A stretch of 64,000 nucleotides of DNA, taken from NCBI GenBank assembly GCA_963920635.1, contig OY987298.1, forward strand, positions 119,030,035 to 119,094,034, read 5' to 3'. The notes under the pieces were generated by a model. It did not search any database. It was not told the DNA's origin and saw only the letters and a list, made by a program, of their open reading frames with translations. Each line of letters begins with the position of its first letter. Positions within the stretch are counted from its first letter, which is position 1. The position numbers were made by a program, and so were the translations under genes. This document shows, one piece after another, positions 1 to 10,446 of this stretch. This DNA is from Pseudeuparius sepicola (taxonomy: Eukaryota > Arthropoda > Insecta > Coleoptera > Anthribidae).

Positions 1-1
1 G

Positions 2-1183
2 TTGATTGACCATTACAGCAATTCGATAGAAACAATAATTAATAATCAACAAAAGATTTCAGAGTATATGGAACGCTTCTATGAACGAGTTCAACATGAA
101 ACAGATATTTTCTACAAGTATACCGTATACCTCAGTATACTAAATCAAATTTTCATAAATGCAAATGTCATTATTACTTTTATCGATAATTTAGAAAATG
201 CTATAACATTTTCCCATTTGCACACAATTCACCCGGACATTCTAAGTATTGACGATTTAAAAGAAATACTAAAAGAGCTAAATACACACTATTCTTCTGA
301 CGAAATTGTTGACTTAAGTCTATACGACTGGTACTCGGTTATAAAAACAAGCTGTTTTATCTCAAATAATCAAATAATATTCTCCTTAGATGTTCCTTTG
401 GTCCACCCAAATAAATTCGAATATTATCACTTATATCCTATCCCCTCATCGGACAATTCCATAATTTTACCCCTAAAACCCTACTTGGCTCTGAGCAACA
501 CCAACTACCAATATATGGATAGCCCCTGCGAAGGAGTCAACGGAACTCACATTTGCCTTCAAGAACGCCTGATTTCCAACCCCAAAGAAGATTGCGTTAC
601 TGCTCTGATCATTGGAGAAGAATCAAGCTGCAATATGGTCAAGATACAAATTCACAACCAAATAGTAGAGAAAGTTAACGACGAGTTCATAATCGTGATC
701 CCAAAGGACAACATGAAAATAAAATCAACCTGCAAGGATACTGAATACCACGTATTGCAAACTCCGCACCTTATCTGGTTACCAACGAATTGTAAAATTG
801 AAATCAATGGAATTATATATAGCAACGAAAAATCCAACAGCAAGACGCACTCCTTGATACTACCCGCAATTAAAACTAGGATGACAAAGGAAAGCCAAAG
901 TTTTGGAAAACTACATATAAAAAATATATCTCTCAACGAACTGCATACTCTCCGAAAACACATCGATTCAATCAGCCCAGTTGTCATGGAACAATTTCAA
1001 GAAACAAATAATAATTGGGTTTTATGGATAACTATAACAACCATAATAATAATATTGATTGGGTATGGAATCTACAAATGCCGAAAGCTTTGGATACGTT
1101 CGACGAACTCAAAGAAGAAGAAAGAAGAACAAGAAGAAAAGGTGCCTACTTCAGTCCTTTTCATCCCTGAAGTAGCCTCTTGA
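2..1183 (+). pseudogene. Errantivirus/gypsy-type env-like protein, C-terminal part
   Basis: An open frame of 393 codons runs in from the left window edge and stops at TGA 1181-1183. It ends with a hydrophobic membrane anchor at about residues 338-358, followed by a short, highly charged Lys/Glu-rich cytoplasmic tail. Cysteines are scattered through residues 115-260. This layout, directly followed by a purine tract and an LTR-like start, fits the envelope (baculovirus F-like fusion protein) of insect errantiviruses, in which env is the last gene before the 3' LTR. The N-terminal portion, gag and pol would lie outside the window, so completeness cannot be judged. No internal stop is seen in this part. 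The family call rests on architecture and position, not on a sequence match. It could be intact upstream; I label it a remnant because only the end is present. Confidence 0.6.
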
Positions 1184-1450
1184 GGATGGAGGAGTTACGT
1201 ACATAGAAGTTCCTGATACATCAAAAGAAGAAGTGCAAGAACAGCTGCCACATCAGCAAAAACGATTTTATAAAAACTTTGTATAACGTTCGCGAGAGAC
1301 AGATTGAAGCCGTACTCCTTGTAACGCGTTTACCCAAATAAACGATTTTTAAAAAGCCTACTGCTGCGTTGATACATGTAATTACCTGAATCCTCTTCTG
1401 ACTCCTCTCCTCCTTATTTTTTACACTGCAATCACCGTCGACTTACCTGA
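1184..1450 (+). mobile_element. Polypurine tract and probable 3' LTR of the env-bearing element
   Basis: Just after the env stop lies a purine run (1182-1193), then AGTTAC at 1193, the kind of start used by gypsy-type LTRs. AATAAA-like signals occur near 1340-1345 (ACCCAAATAAACG). The right LTR boundary is not clear; AATTAC near 1380 is one candidate and the TAAATATA-rich switch after 1450 another. With no 5' LTR in the window, neither LTR length nor target duplication can be tested. Confidence 0.5.
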
Positions 1451-1995
1451 AATAAAAAATATAATAATTATAAACCTCAAATTTTTGTAGAGTCATTTGC
1501 CTGCTTGATAATATTCAATTTTCGATTCCACAAAAGATATGATTTCACAATTTGGTCAAATGGAAAATTATTTTTTTATTATCATCATTAAATTTTCCAT
1601 TCGTTTTGCAGGCCCAAATATTTCATTCTACTAGTCACCAGGTATCTTAATTGGGTGGTATATGGTGGCCACGGTATACGAATAATTTTGCAACAAAAAA
1701 TGGTAATGTTTATATGCCAACAGATATTAATATTCGAGCAGAAGTTTAATGAATACTGCGAATTGGTTGTCTAAACAAAAATGTCATTTTCCGAAATAAA
1801 AATGATATTTATGAAATACAAATGATGCTTTCTGAAATTAAACTGACTATTTCTGACATTGCAACGACGCTCTCTGAAATCCTATTGATGCTTTCTTAAA
1901 TTAAACTGATTATTCTGAAATACAAAGTTTCTTTTTTCTGAAATAAACTTGACATTTTCTGAAATACTGTTGGAAAAGGTGAAGTGAACCTTTAA
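1451..1995. repeat. AT-rich spacer with degenerate TTTCTGAAAT tandem repeat
   Basis: No gene is visible. From about 1780 to 1975 the motif TTTCTGAAAT(T/A)AAA..GA recurs six to eight times at 25-35 base spacing with many mismatches, so it is an old, decayed minisatellite. The rest is unassigned AT-rich DNA. Confidence 0.45.
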
Positions 1996-2221
1996 GTGCA
2001 CGGCCACACATAACGCGGACGCCGGACCGGAGAGCAGAGCGGAGATGGTAGCGGAGCTTTCAAAACAATAGGAAGCCTACTATCGTGTCCACACATACCG
2101 CGGAGAGGAGAGAGGAGAATAAAGAGCGTTTGCTCGCTGGTAGCGGAGCGTTCAAGTCATTTGACATTTTCCGACGTATTGGCGCGTATTTACGAAAGCG
2201 TAGAAGGGCCACAGCAGAGAA

Positions 2222-2445
2222 AATTTTATAATTTCGTACTTTTCTACGAAATTATGTATAATTTCGTACTTTTCTAAGAAATTATGGATAAATTCGTACT
2301 TTTCTACGAAATTATATATAATTTCATACTTTTTTTACGAAATTATGGATAATTCCGTACTTTTCTACGAAATTATGATGTATAATTTTGTACTTTTTTA
2401 CGAAATTATGGATAATTTCGTAATTTTCTACGAAATTATACAATT
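2222..2445. repeat. Tandem palindromic repeat, AATTTCGTA..TACGAAATT
   Basis: About six units of 34-38 bases, each a small palindrome (AATTTCGTACTTTT-CTACGAAATTAT). A shorter inverted version with about three units lies at 5735-5822. Subterminal arrays of this kind are often transposase binding regions. Confidence 0.7.
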
Positions 2446-2684
2446 ATGTACCCGGATAAGATTCTGGATAGGCGTAAATGACAAAAAAAAGAGTTGGCTC
2501 ATGATTTAATGAAAATAACTCCAGCTTGGTTCCAAACCGATATGCTATCAGAATGAGTAAATTTGGGGATGGTGCATGCACATGGCGGGATGCTGATTCC
2601 GTTTTACAGTGGCGTGCACCTTTCAGTTGTTTCAACAAATTAATCAAGGCAGAAATCTTTATTTTTTCATGAAATTAGTATCTA

Positions 2685-3562
2685 CAGTGTGTCCCAGGAT
2701 AAGTGAAACGAGAGGTGTAAAAGACCAAAAATTTTCGAGTTCGAATTTGGCCATTTGGGGTCCAGGCCTGCTTGCCCAGAAAATAATTTTCACCATATTT
2801 TTAATTTTGAAAAATAAAGTAGGCCCTGACAGGAACGATTTATTTATTTTCTGTGTAGGTTAAGTGCCCTTTCTCGACGAGATATAAAAAAAATTTAATA
2901 GAAAAAGTTGCTGAGAATTGAAAATTATGTCCCTATGTCAATTTTCAAAACAATTGGCCTACTTTGATTTTCGTCCATTTTATTTCCTATAGGTAGGTGA
3001 ACTATCCTTGTCGTTTAAAATATCGAAAAATTTCATTAGAAAAAGTTGCTTAGAATTCAAAACTATGACCCTGTGTCAATTTTCAAAATAATTGGCCTAC
3101 TTTGATTTTCATTTTCATAAAGACATTATATTTCAAACAAATCATAGTAGGCCGATTGAGTCCAAATTTCGCAGTCTTGCATACCTCTTTATACTGAATA
3201 AAATTTTCTAATGAATTTTTCGATATTTTAAAACGACGAGGTTAGTTCAACTACTTATAGGAAATAAAGTGGACAAAAATCAAAGTAAGCCAATTATTTT
3301 GAAAATTGACAAGGAGTCATAGTTTTCAATTCTAAGCAACTTTTTCTAATGAAAATTTTCGATATCTTGTCGAGAAAGGGCACTTAACCTACAAAGAAAA
3401 TAAATAAATCGTTCCTGTCAGGGCCTACTTTATTTTACAAAATTAAAAATATGGTGAAAATTATTTTCTAGGCAAGCAGGCCTGGACCCCAAATGGCCAA
3501 ATTCGAACTCGAAAACTTTTGGCCTTTTACACCTCTCGTTTCACTTATCCTGGGACACACTG
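2685..3562. mobile_element. Mariner-type foldback MITE (878 bp)
   Basis: Ends are CAGTGTGTCCCAGGATAAG and its inverted copy, each flanked by TA (2683-2684 and 3563-3564), as in Tc1/mariner elements. The inverted arms extend about 200 bases from each end at over 90% identity by eye, and further patchy complementarity reaches the middle. There is no transposase. Transcription through it would give a long hairpin RNA. Confidence 0.8.
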
Positions 3563-3860
3563 TATATAATACGGGCCAAAAATTATAAGGCACGTTTATG
3601 TCTTTAAGTTTAGGAATCCTTGATAATATAGCTGTTCAAATATGAAATTTCCAATTATGAAGAGGTAGGTACCTATACAAACGCCTATGCCATTTTGGTA
3701 CCTATACATGACTCAAAAGTTAATTTAAATTATACATTTAGTTTTGGCAGTCAGGGAAGAGCCACACGCTGCACAGCTAAGCATAATAACTCGAAAAATG
3801 TCCAAGCACCACATAGGTACTGGCACTTATCAACATAAATATCATAATATATCAAAACAT

Positions 3861-4408
3861 TAATTATTATGGATAATCACATGAAGTGGGATTACCACCT
3901 GCAAGGATTAACAAAAAAATAAGATCGTTACTATATCTCTTTTAAAAAATGAGTGACATACTTTCGCAGAAACAATTAAGAACTTTGTACTTTGCGCTTG
4001 TGCAGTCGCTTCTAGAGTATGGTATTATTGCTTGCATACCAATGCCACACATATTCTGTAGAAGTACTACAAAAATCGATAATAAAAATCATATACAGAT
4101 TGCCTAATACATTTCCAACTAAAGTTCTATTCCAGCGCTCAAGATTTTTAAATGTTGGTAACTTGCATCGCAAAACTACACTACTATACTTAACAAAAAA
4201 TAACAGGTTGACTTCTTTGTCTGAACATAGTTATGAAACAAGGTTTAGAGAAAGTGAAAATATAAATGTGTACCTACAAAGCCCAAAAACAATTGGACAA
4301 AAAACATTTAGATATACGGGTATACATATTTATAATGCACTTCCTATTGAGATAAAAAACAAAAAATATTCTAAAAACTTTAAAAACATAGTAGCTTCTT
4401 GGCTATGA
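3861..4408 (+). pseudogene. Non-LTR retrotransposon reverse transcriptase, C-terminal remnant
   Basis: An open stretch of 129 codons (4019-4408) has the usual LINE thumb/C-terminal signatures: a VLQKSIIKIIY helix, a TRF motif, and near the end GQKTFRYTG..IYNALP..IK followed by a short FK..V.SWL terminus. Upstream, in other frames with a stop, the DNA still encodes HMKWDYHLQ and LYFALVQSLLEYG, the segment that normally precedes it. So this is a 5'-truncated, frameshifted copy of a Jockey/CR1-like LINE. Finger and palm domains with the catalytic Asp residues are missing. Clade cannot be fixed from this part. Confidence 0.75.
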
Positions 4409-4767
4409 GATAATGTAGTTGCATCTCTCTTTGGATGGGTGAATGAGTTATGGTAGCTAGACAAAATACTGTGCATAGGTGTATAATACTTAGGGTCTTT
4501 CGTTTTGTTTTGTTTTTTCAGTCTACTTATATACTATTACGAAGCGAGATTATGAAATCAGTGCTTACTTTGGTGAGGACGGACAAGTTTGAGTTACAAA
4601 CTTATTGTTTTCACCAGAGTATAAACGGTGCAAATGGAGATATACATGTATAGATGGATTAATAAATAATACTATATCTATATTTATTTGTACGCAAACA
4701 AATGTAGTAGGTACTGTTAAAATATTTTGTAATTTATTGAGTTTGAATAAATATTATTATTATTATA
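4409..4767 (+). mobile_element. 3' UTR and (ATT)n tail of the LINE remnant
   Basis: Non-coding sequence after the LINE stop ends in AATAAATATTATTATTATTAT at 4749-4767. An AATAAA-type signal joined to an ATT microsatellite is a typical LINE 3' end. Small open frames here are not credible genes. Confidence 0.6.
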
Positions 4768-4899
4768 TCGAAACATTGTGTCAAATGTTGGTTCCTACAC
4801 GGGGCGATTTCCGTCTCATTTATTTTAAATATAATGCCCATAGAGCTTTGACTCTTTCCTGGGGTTCTTTATTCGAAGGTCTAAGATCCTATTATCTCG

Positions 4900-5580
4900 A
4901 ACTATATCTCGAAAAAAGAAGCACTCTATTATCTCAGGAGCAACAATTTTACAAGGGTGTTCACACTAGATAGAACACATTGTATGTCGAATGATCTCCA
5001 AAAAATTTAAACCCAAATATGCACTTTCCTGGGGTTGTTTATTAAAAGTCTTAGACAGTGACTTTGTTGACAAAGATCCAATAATTTAAATTGTTTTTTG
5101 TTTGTTGGTTAGCCTTTTGTAAAATATAAATTACTTTTGTGTTTATTAATATTTTTTCAATAATTTCCAAGTACCATAAAATACCTATCACACATCTGCA
5201 AAGTCATGCATGTCATTTGTTTCATATTTTCTTGACTTTAGCATCAAACATTTTCAAAACGTTGTAGATATTTGTAAAATTGGCCCTCTTGTAAAAGCTT
5301 TATATCTTAATATCGTTTGATGAAAATTGATACCTTCGCAACCATTTTCAAGGATATCAAATCAGATGGCGGTGTCAGACATTCAATAAAAAATCTCTAA
5401 TAATATGTTTGCATGTTTAAAGGTGTAAACATGATCGTAGTAGGCCCTGTTTGAGAGAGTTTTGGGACGTAAAATGCTCGCAGAGAGCAACTTCTCACCT
5501 ACCATCATCTCGAAAAAAGAAACAATTAAATATCTCAAAAACAACAATTCCATCTGAAGATGGAACACACTGTAAGTCAG
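4900..5580. repeat. Two direct copies of a mariner-like terminus plus a shared repeat
   Basis: The phrase CTCGAAAAAAGAA ... CAACAATT ... GGAACACACTGTA appears at about 4908-4986 (with variation) and again at 5507-5574 in the same direction. Between them, 5075-5175 carries TTACTTTTGTGTTTATTAAT, which recurs inside the foldback at 21.1 kb and in a fragment at 40.06 kb. These are decayed MITE pieces; no gene is visible. Confidence 0.5.
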
Positions 5581-6312
5581 GTTTTTATATCTGCCAAAAC
5601 ATAGGTTGTTTACTCGTGTTGATCTTTTTAAACTAACGCCTTCTCATAGTATCTCGGTTTGGGAACAAACGGGAGTTACTCTTTTTTTTTGTCATGTACA
5701 CCTATTCGTCCGGGGACACTGTATAATTATAATGATTTCGTAGAAAAATACGAAATAATCCACAATTTCGTAAAAAAGTACGAAATTATACATAATTTCG
5801 TAGAAAAGTACGAAATTATAAAATTTTCTCTGCTGTGGCCCTTCTACGCTTTCGTACATATTTAACCTCAAAAATAGAGCGTTGTATTTTTATATACCTA
5901 CTTAGTAATAAACAATATGGATCGGTGTGATGTGATGTTTTTAGTGGCAAACCCCTATGGGACATAACTCATGCACATCACCACAACCGAGGTGTTTTAG
6001 ATAAACTTTAGGTCGAGATTTCCAAAATTATTTTTGTACAGATGATGGAATTCACCAAGTGTTTCCCTGCTTAGGTTTATTTAATGTACCCCCACTGCAC
6101 GTTTATTTTGCAAAATCCGAAATTTGAGATGTGAATTGTCACATAAAAATAATGTAGAAATCGATATTTTTATAGCTGTTTCAATGAAGTTCGACTTTTC
6201 AATGTTTCCACTTTGCTTCCAACCTCTCTGCGCAATACTCCTTTCAAAGCTGTCACAATCCGCTGACTGTGTGGACACTACCCGCACTACTCTCCGCTTT
6301 CCGCCCTGATGC

Positions 6313-6850
6313 ACTAAGAATTTTTATTTAAAAATCTGCGGAGAGTTAACTAGATAACGCTGGTATACGTCTTACTGGCTACTGCTGGTTAAAGATTAAC
6401 TTAAGCCATTAATCGTTCCTAGTTATATTTTGTACTGGATTATAGCCGGTTGGTGACGGCATAACAAGCTAGAAACAGTCGAATGTCTCTATCTACCCAC
6501 CTTTGAACGATTCAGCACGTAACTTTGCAATACATTCGATATTGGATGCTGGTTCACTCTGTCAGTTACCGAAAATAATTTGTCCCATAAAACGTTACGT
6601 TAAACGTTATTTATCAACATACTATTGAAACGCATAGAGTACCTAATAGGTACAGTTTTGCGCTATTACGCAAACGGTTAATCTACTTCTTCCTTTAAAC
6701 AATGCCCATAAACACGAAAGAGGCCAGCCAGCCAAACTCTCCCCTCATCCCCGGCAAACACCTATCGAGTGTCGACACAATTAAGGGGGACCCGTACACT
6801 CCGCCGAATAAAGGCTCCTCACAAAAGAATCGCCTCCTCTGAAATTTCAA
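6313..6850. other. Unassigned low-copy sequence
   Basis: No repeats, coding signature or structured RNA stands out. It is less AT-rich than the flanks after 6700 and leads into the CpG-rich island. Confidence 0.3.
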
Positions 6851-7200
6851 TGATTGTTGAAATTCAATAGGTGCTCGTATGCGGTATAAACGATTTAATA
6901 CTACAAAGCCCCTTTGTGTTGTTTCGTCTTGGGGCCGACGACGACGCGACGAACGCCGAGCCCGGGGTATTATTATGGGGTTTTATTCTGTTTCTGACGC
7001 GCCTCGTCTTACACGTGGAACGGATCCCGGAATGCGGTCGGACGCGCGAAACCGACGCGACGATTTGCCGCGCCAATTCCGGCGCCTTTGTTTCCCATCG
7101 GGTTTTATATTGGACGCGATGTTGTACACGTACATTCCGCGATGCATCTTATTCGCGCCGTGGCCCTTAAATTGCAAACGCGGGGGTGGGTCTCTGTAAG
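6851..7200. other. CpG-rich island, possibly a conserved host regulatory element
   Basis: Between about 6930 and 7190 the DNA is dense in CG (GACGACGACGCGACG, GGACGCGCGAAACCGACGCG), in sharp contrast with the AT-rich surroundings. Overlapping open frames exist on both strands, as CG-rich DNA lacks stop codons, and none shows a known domain. I read it as low-copy host DNA, perhaps an enhancer, promoter or 5' exon; no evidence decides. Confidence 0.4.
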
Positions 7201-7494
7201 AATTTCATATTTCATATTGCATCTTTTATGGGAACATCTTCCACTCTGCGAGAGACGCACTGCACTACTCATTGCTTCCTCGAACATCCATATGTTGAAT
7301 TTACGAAGAGCAAAGTAAAATTTTTGCCCCAGACTCAACGCCCAGAAGCAAAATATCTCTTCAAAATTAAAATTCGGAAATAACCTAAAATCCGCAGTAA
7401 AAATTATAGGCCTGTTAGCTAAAAGCAAGCAAAAAATATCAATCTTACTACGACTATCAAAACCAGCTCCAAGTGATTTCGATTATTTTGATGT
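7201..7494. other. Unassigned AT-rich spacer
   Basis: No element ends or coding signature are seen before the TACAGGGTG terminus at 7493. Confidence 0.3.
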
Positions 7495-7670
7495 ACAGGG
7501 TGATCCACATAACATTTCAACTTCTTTATTTTTCGAGTTAATGGAAAAATTTTAGGGATAAAAATTTTAGGATTTTTGGTGGCTTTTTACATGCTCTTGT
7601 TGAAATTCATACAGGGTATTTGGTAAAAGCTGGACATACCAAACTTATATTTTTTACTAGAGCACCCTAT
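7495..7670. mobile_element. Short mariner-like MITE fragment
   Basis: It begins TA-CAGGGTGATCCACATAAC and ends GAGCACCCTA-TA. An ATACAGGGTATTTGG inside suggests two fused ends. The same ACTTCTTTATTTTTCGAGTTA phrase is echoed in the foldback at 55.4 kb. Confidence 0.5.
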
Positions 7671-7676
7671 ATACCT

Positions 7677-7906
7677 TGTGCCGCGCCCGACCTAAGGATC
7701 CCTAATCGTTATTTTTAGTTTATAGTTATAGTTTAGTGGGTTGTTATAGTTTTGATTGGGTTAAACAATTGTATAACTGGACAATTCTTGACTAGTTGTA
7801 AATAAATGCTTAAATTTAATTACGCTTTTTCAATTTGCGCTCGCAGCTAGAATCCACGCTAGTCGAGTACGCTACAGTTCCCGCTCTACAACTGTAGTCG
7901 CGTGCA
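7677..7906 (+). mobile_element. Probable solo LTR (230 bp)
   Basis: The segment starts TGTGCC and ends GTGCA, satisfying the TG..CA rule, and ACCT flanks it on both sides (7673-7676 and 7907-7910), a 4-base target duplication as made by many LTR retrotransposons. Inside are TATA-like words (TTTATAGTTATAG) and AAATAAATGC, a plausible polyadenylation signal about 90 bases from the end. No internal region is present. The orientation is inferred from these signals. A four-base duplication can arise by chance, so the call is moderate. Confidence 0.55.
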
Positions 7907-7911
7907 ACCTA

Positions 7912-8402
7912 CAGTGACCGGCAGAAAGTTGGACACAAATGGACAACTTTTTTATTGTTAATTTCTCAGAAAACTTTATTCTTGATAAAAGTTGGTGCAT
8001 CTCTCAAAACGCACATATCAAAATTTAAATATATCTTTTTGGATACGAGGTAGATTCAAACATGTCAAAATAACTCAAGAGTAAAGTACCCTTATTTTTT
8101 AAAATACGGTCAAAAGTTACTTACAAAAGTTGTTTGGAACCAAAGGTGGATATCAGATTTAAAGTCACACCCACCTAGTCACAAAAAAAAAGAAATTTAA
8201 GTTTTTTCTATTTTTTTTTTCGACCACCCTGTGTATTACAAAAAAAAACAAAATACTGCAAGCGCAACTTAACATCGGATAACACATGAATTTGCTACTA
8301 AACTTTAATTATTTTGTTCGATTAGCAGCTAGAAATTTAAATTAATCGAAATCAGAGTTTAAAAATATTAAATTTTTGTGTCCAACTTTCTGCCGGTCCC
8401 TG
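7912..8402. mobile_element. Tc1-like MITE (491 bp)
   Basis: Terminal inverted repeats of about 28 bases, CAGTGACCGGCAGAAAGTTG... and its complement ending ...CTGCCGGTCCCTG, with three or fewer mismatches and TA on both outer sides (7910-7911, 8403-8404). The interior is AT-rich with no transposase. The left TA uses the last T of the LTR target duplication, so it inserted exactly at that edge. Confidence 0.8.
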
Positions 8403-8404
8403 TA

Positions 8405-9796
8405 TTATTGAATTTTCGGAATCTACGCTTCATGTCGATTCCAACGATATATACAGTGCTATTCATTCATTCAAGTTTGCACCAAATGGGAACATTTTTT
8501 ATTATTAGATTTTTTGAATTCTGCTTTCGTGCTATATTGGTGCATCTTTTGGATACACTATTGCACATAATATATACGGTCGTAACGCCACAGCCCATGC
8601 CTGTCGAATTTGACAATGAAATTAAAAAGTGGGAAAAATTGGGTTTTCCTTGGAAAAAAATATTAAGAAAATGTGTTAGTATTATGTCATTATTTTATAC
8701 CAAGTTCATTCCCTCCCTGAACCCTCCTCAGTTGTTATTAAACTACTTGTTAAGTGTTAAATGAAGCTGAAAATATTATGAATTTTTAATTTATTTGCAT
8801 GCTAGAAAATATGTCTACTTATTCCCAATTTTTTAAAATTATTTACAAGTATATGAATCATTTGCTTTTAAATTTTGAAAGCATAATATATTAAGCCGAT
8901 ATTATATCAGCATACTGATCAATCATTCATTTCCAAAGGTAAATTAGACCTTATTGAGCAGAAATCTTTTTTTGTACTGGTCGTAAATGCAATTGTTATG
9001 TAATTTTCCTGGGTATACGACCAAAATAAACCAATAACAACAAAAATTGCTGTTGTATTTTTTTTATTTACGTACGTTTCGGCATATAACATGCCATATT
9101 CAGAATTAGTATAAAACAGTGTTAAAATATATTTAAAAAACGTCACATTGCCTAAAAATCAGAAAGAGGCAAAAATATTAGTTACATTGGTTTTTTACAT
9201 AATAACAATATTTCTTTTTGTTTTTTAAGGTTCAACCTTAATGACTAACTTGGATGACTAACTATATAGTCATCCAAGGGAGGTGGGCCTAAGGCGCCAA
9301 ATTCAAATTTCAAGATGTCAACTTGGTAAATTTGGTAAAAAAAACATTTTAAAACATTTTAAAATGATTCTTTACACAATATTACATAACACGGATAGTA
9401 ATCTACGAGAGTGAAAGTCACATTTCAAGGGATTTTTGTGCATTTAGATATCTAATTAATAGTAAAATTTTCTTAAATACCAATTATTTCTTATTTGCGT
9501 GCCTAGATACAACTAAATTCGAATGAATAAAACCATAAAACTTCCTGATTTCAAGGTGGTTACGTTTAATCACTTAAAATTGTTATATATGACACTCCAA
9601 CAGTCCAAACCTTAGACAAGGGAGGGGAGAGAGGACACATAATCCGGCCAAATTGAGTGTCCCCAGTTAGGCACCACCAGTGGCGTATCGCGTGGGACTG
9701 GTAAAGAATGGTTGGTTTGTAAAGGGACCAAGTTTCGACAAAGCAACAAAATTTTAGTTGTTTGAGGTGGTATACAAATAATACAATGTCTTTTTT
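8405..9796. other. Unassigned AT-rich DNA with a short palindrome
   Basis: No gene is seen. CTTGGATGACTA..TAGTCATCCAAG (about 9249-9279) is a compact hairpin. A ribozyme-like relic lies at 9071-9103. The segment at 9611-9640 is mirrored at 11266-11294. Confidence 0.35.
9071..9103 (-). ncRNA. Hammerhead ribozyme-like relic
   Basis: On the minus strand the order is CTGAATA, then GGCAT-loop-ATGCC (5-bp helix), then GAAAC followed by GTACGTA. This copies the order of the hammerhead core (CUGANGA, helix II, GAAA, short helix III, cleavage triplet), but CTGAATA breaks the conserved GA. Such motifs are known in Penelope-like retroelements. Activity is not expected for this copy. Confidence 0.4.
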
Positions 9797-9892
9797 CATA
9801 GGCGCCGACTCCGCGGGTGCTCCAGGGCTCGAGCACCCGGCCAAAAGTTTGGCCAGTTGTTGGAAGCTCAAGCAAAGGTGACAAGATGACAA

Positions 9893-10025
9893 TCATATTT
9901 AAGATCAACAATGAGTCAGAAAAGGCTAAATGATATTAAGCTTTTAAATATTTATATAGAATTAGCAGACATCATAAGCCTGGATGAGTTATGTGATGAG
10001 TTTATAAAAAAATCGTCCATAAGAC
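9893..10025 (+). pseudogene. hAT transposase C-terminal (hATC dimerisation) fragment
   Basis: In the frame of the ATG at 9911 the DNA reads SYLRSTMSQKRLNDIKLLNI then YIELADIISLDELCDEFIKK. This matches the conserved end of ZMYM/TTF-type hAT transposases, where (R)STMSQ.RLN.LALL.IE...A..ID.D.LIDEFA is the last block of the dimerisation domain. The DDE catalytic core is absent, and the frame soon runs into low-complexity sequence and the nested hairpin. It is a remnant inside a non-autonomous element, not a gene. The ATG is an internal Met, not a start. Confidence 0.75.
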
Positions 10026-10104
10026 TAAGCACTTTTGCGTTATTTACGCAAAGTCAGGCAACTAGTCGTTTTTTGTTTTTTTTTTGTTTTTGTTTAAACA
10101 CCGC

Positions 10105-10236
10105 ATCTTAAAATTCAGCGAACTCTCATCCGGATGAATCAGCTGGTATCTCCCTCTCATTTGTTCCCCTTTGGAGGAAGTAAGAGACAGATATCTAGCT
10201 GATTCATCGGGATAAGAGTCCGCTGAATTTTAAAAC
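10105..10236. mobile_element. Short foldback MITE nested in the hAT element
   Basis: About 60-base arms beginning TAAAATTCAGCGAACTCTCAT and, inverted, ending AGTCCGCTGAATTTTA, with several mismatches and a small loop near 10165. It lies within the hAT derivative, so it came later. Confidence 0.7.
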
Positions 10237-10446
10237 GAGGCCTTTTTTATAGAAATCCCTTTATTTTATTTCATTATATTTACGTTTTGTTTTTTTAATC
10301 ATCAGGGTGAGAACTGTTAGTTTTTTGTTATGTACTTTTATTTTATATTTACAATAAAAAATGATTTTTAAAATAACATTTTGGGGGCGGTTGTATGCCT
10401 TGGGCACCCAGCGAAATTTTGAGAAGTCGGCGCCTATGTCTTTTTT

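Larger units (their letters stand above)
1998..6312. mobile_element. Composite element bounded by ACGAAATT-rich inverted arms
   Basis: Two arms face each other. The left (2187-2445) and right (5730-5858) share about 85 bases of near-identity in inverted orientation, including the phrase for GCGTAGAAGGGCCACAGCAG. Both arms then continue as short tandem palindromes of AATTTCGTACTTTTCTACGAAATT type, more copies on the left. Outside the arms, GCGGAG-rich segments (1998-2150 and, inverted, about 6190-6312) share GTGTCCACACA and GCGGA words, which may be the true termini. Between the arms sit a mariner foldback and a LINE tail that look like later insertions. Transposon superfamily is not determined; no target duplication could be fixed. 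Confidence 0.5.
9797..10438 (+). mobile_element. hAT deletion derivative (642 bp) with perfect 8-bp target duplication
   Basis: Terminal inverted repeats CATAGGCGCCGAC and GTCGGCGCCTATG are perfect over 13 bases. The flanks are TCTTTTTT at 9789-9796 and again at 10439-10446, an exact 8-base duplication, the hallmark of hAT transposition. The inside keeps the 3' end of a transposase (separate entry) and a later nested hairpin. GGGTGCTC/GAGCACCC words lie subterminally on the left, with GGGCACCC near the right end. Confidence 0.88.

Noticed and set aside
8378..8764. A 128-codon frame with hydrophobic stretches
   Set aside because: It starts inside a MITE terminus and has no domain; the hydrophobicity follows T-richness.
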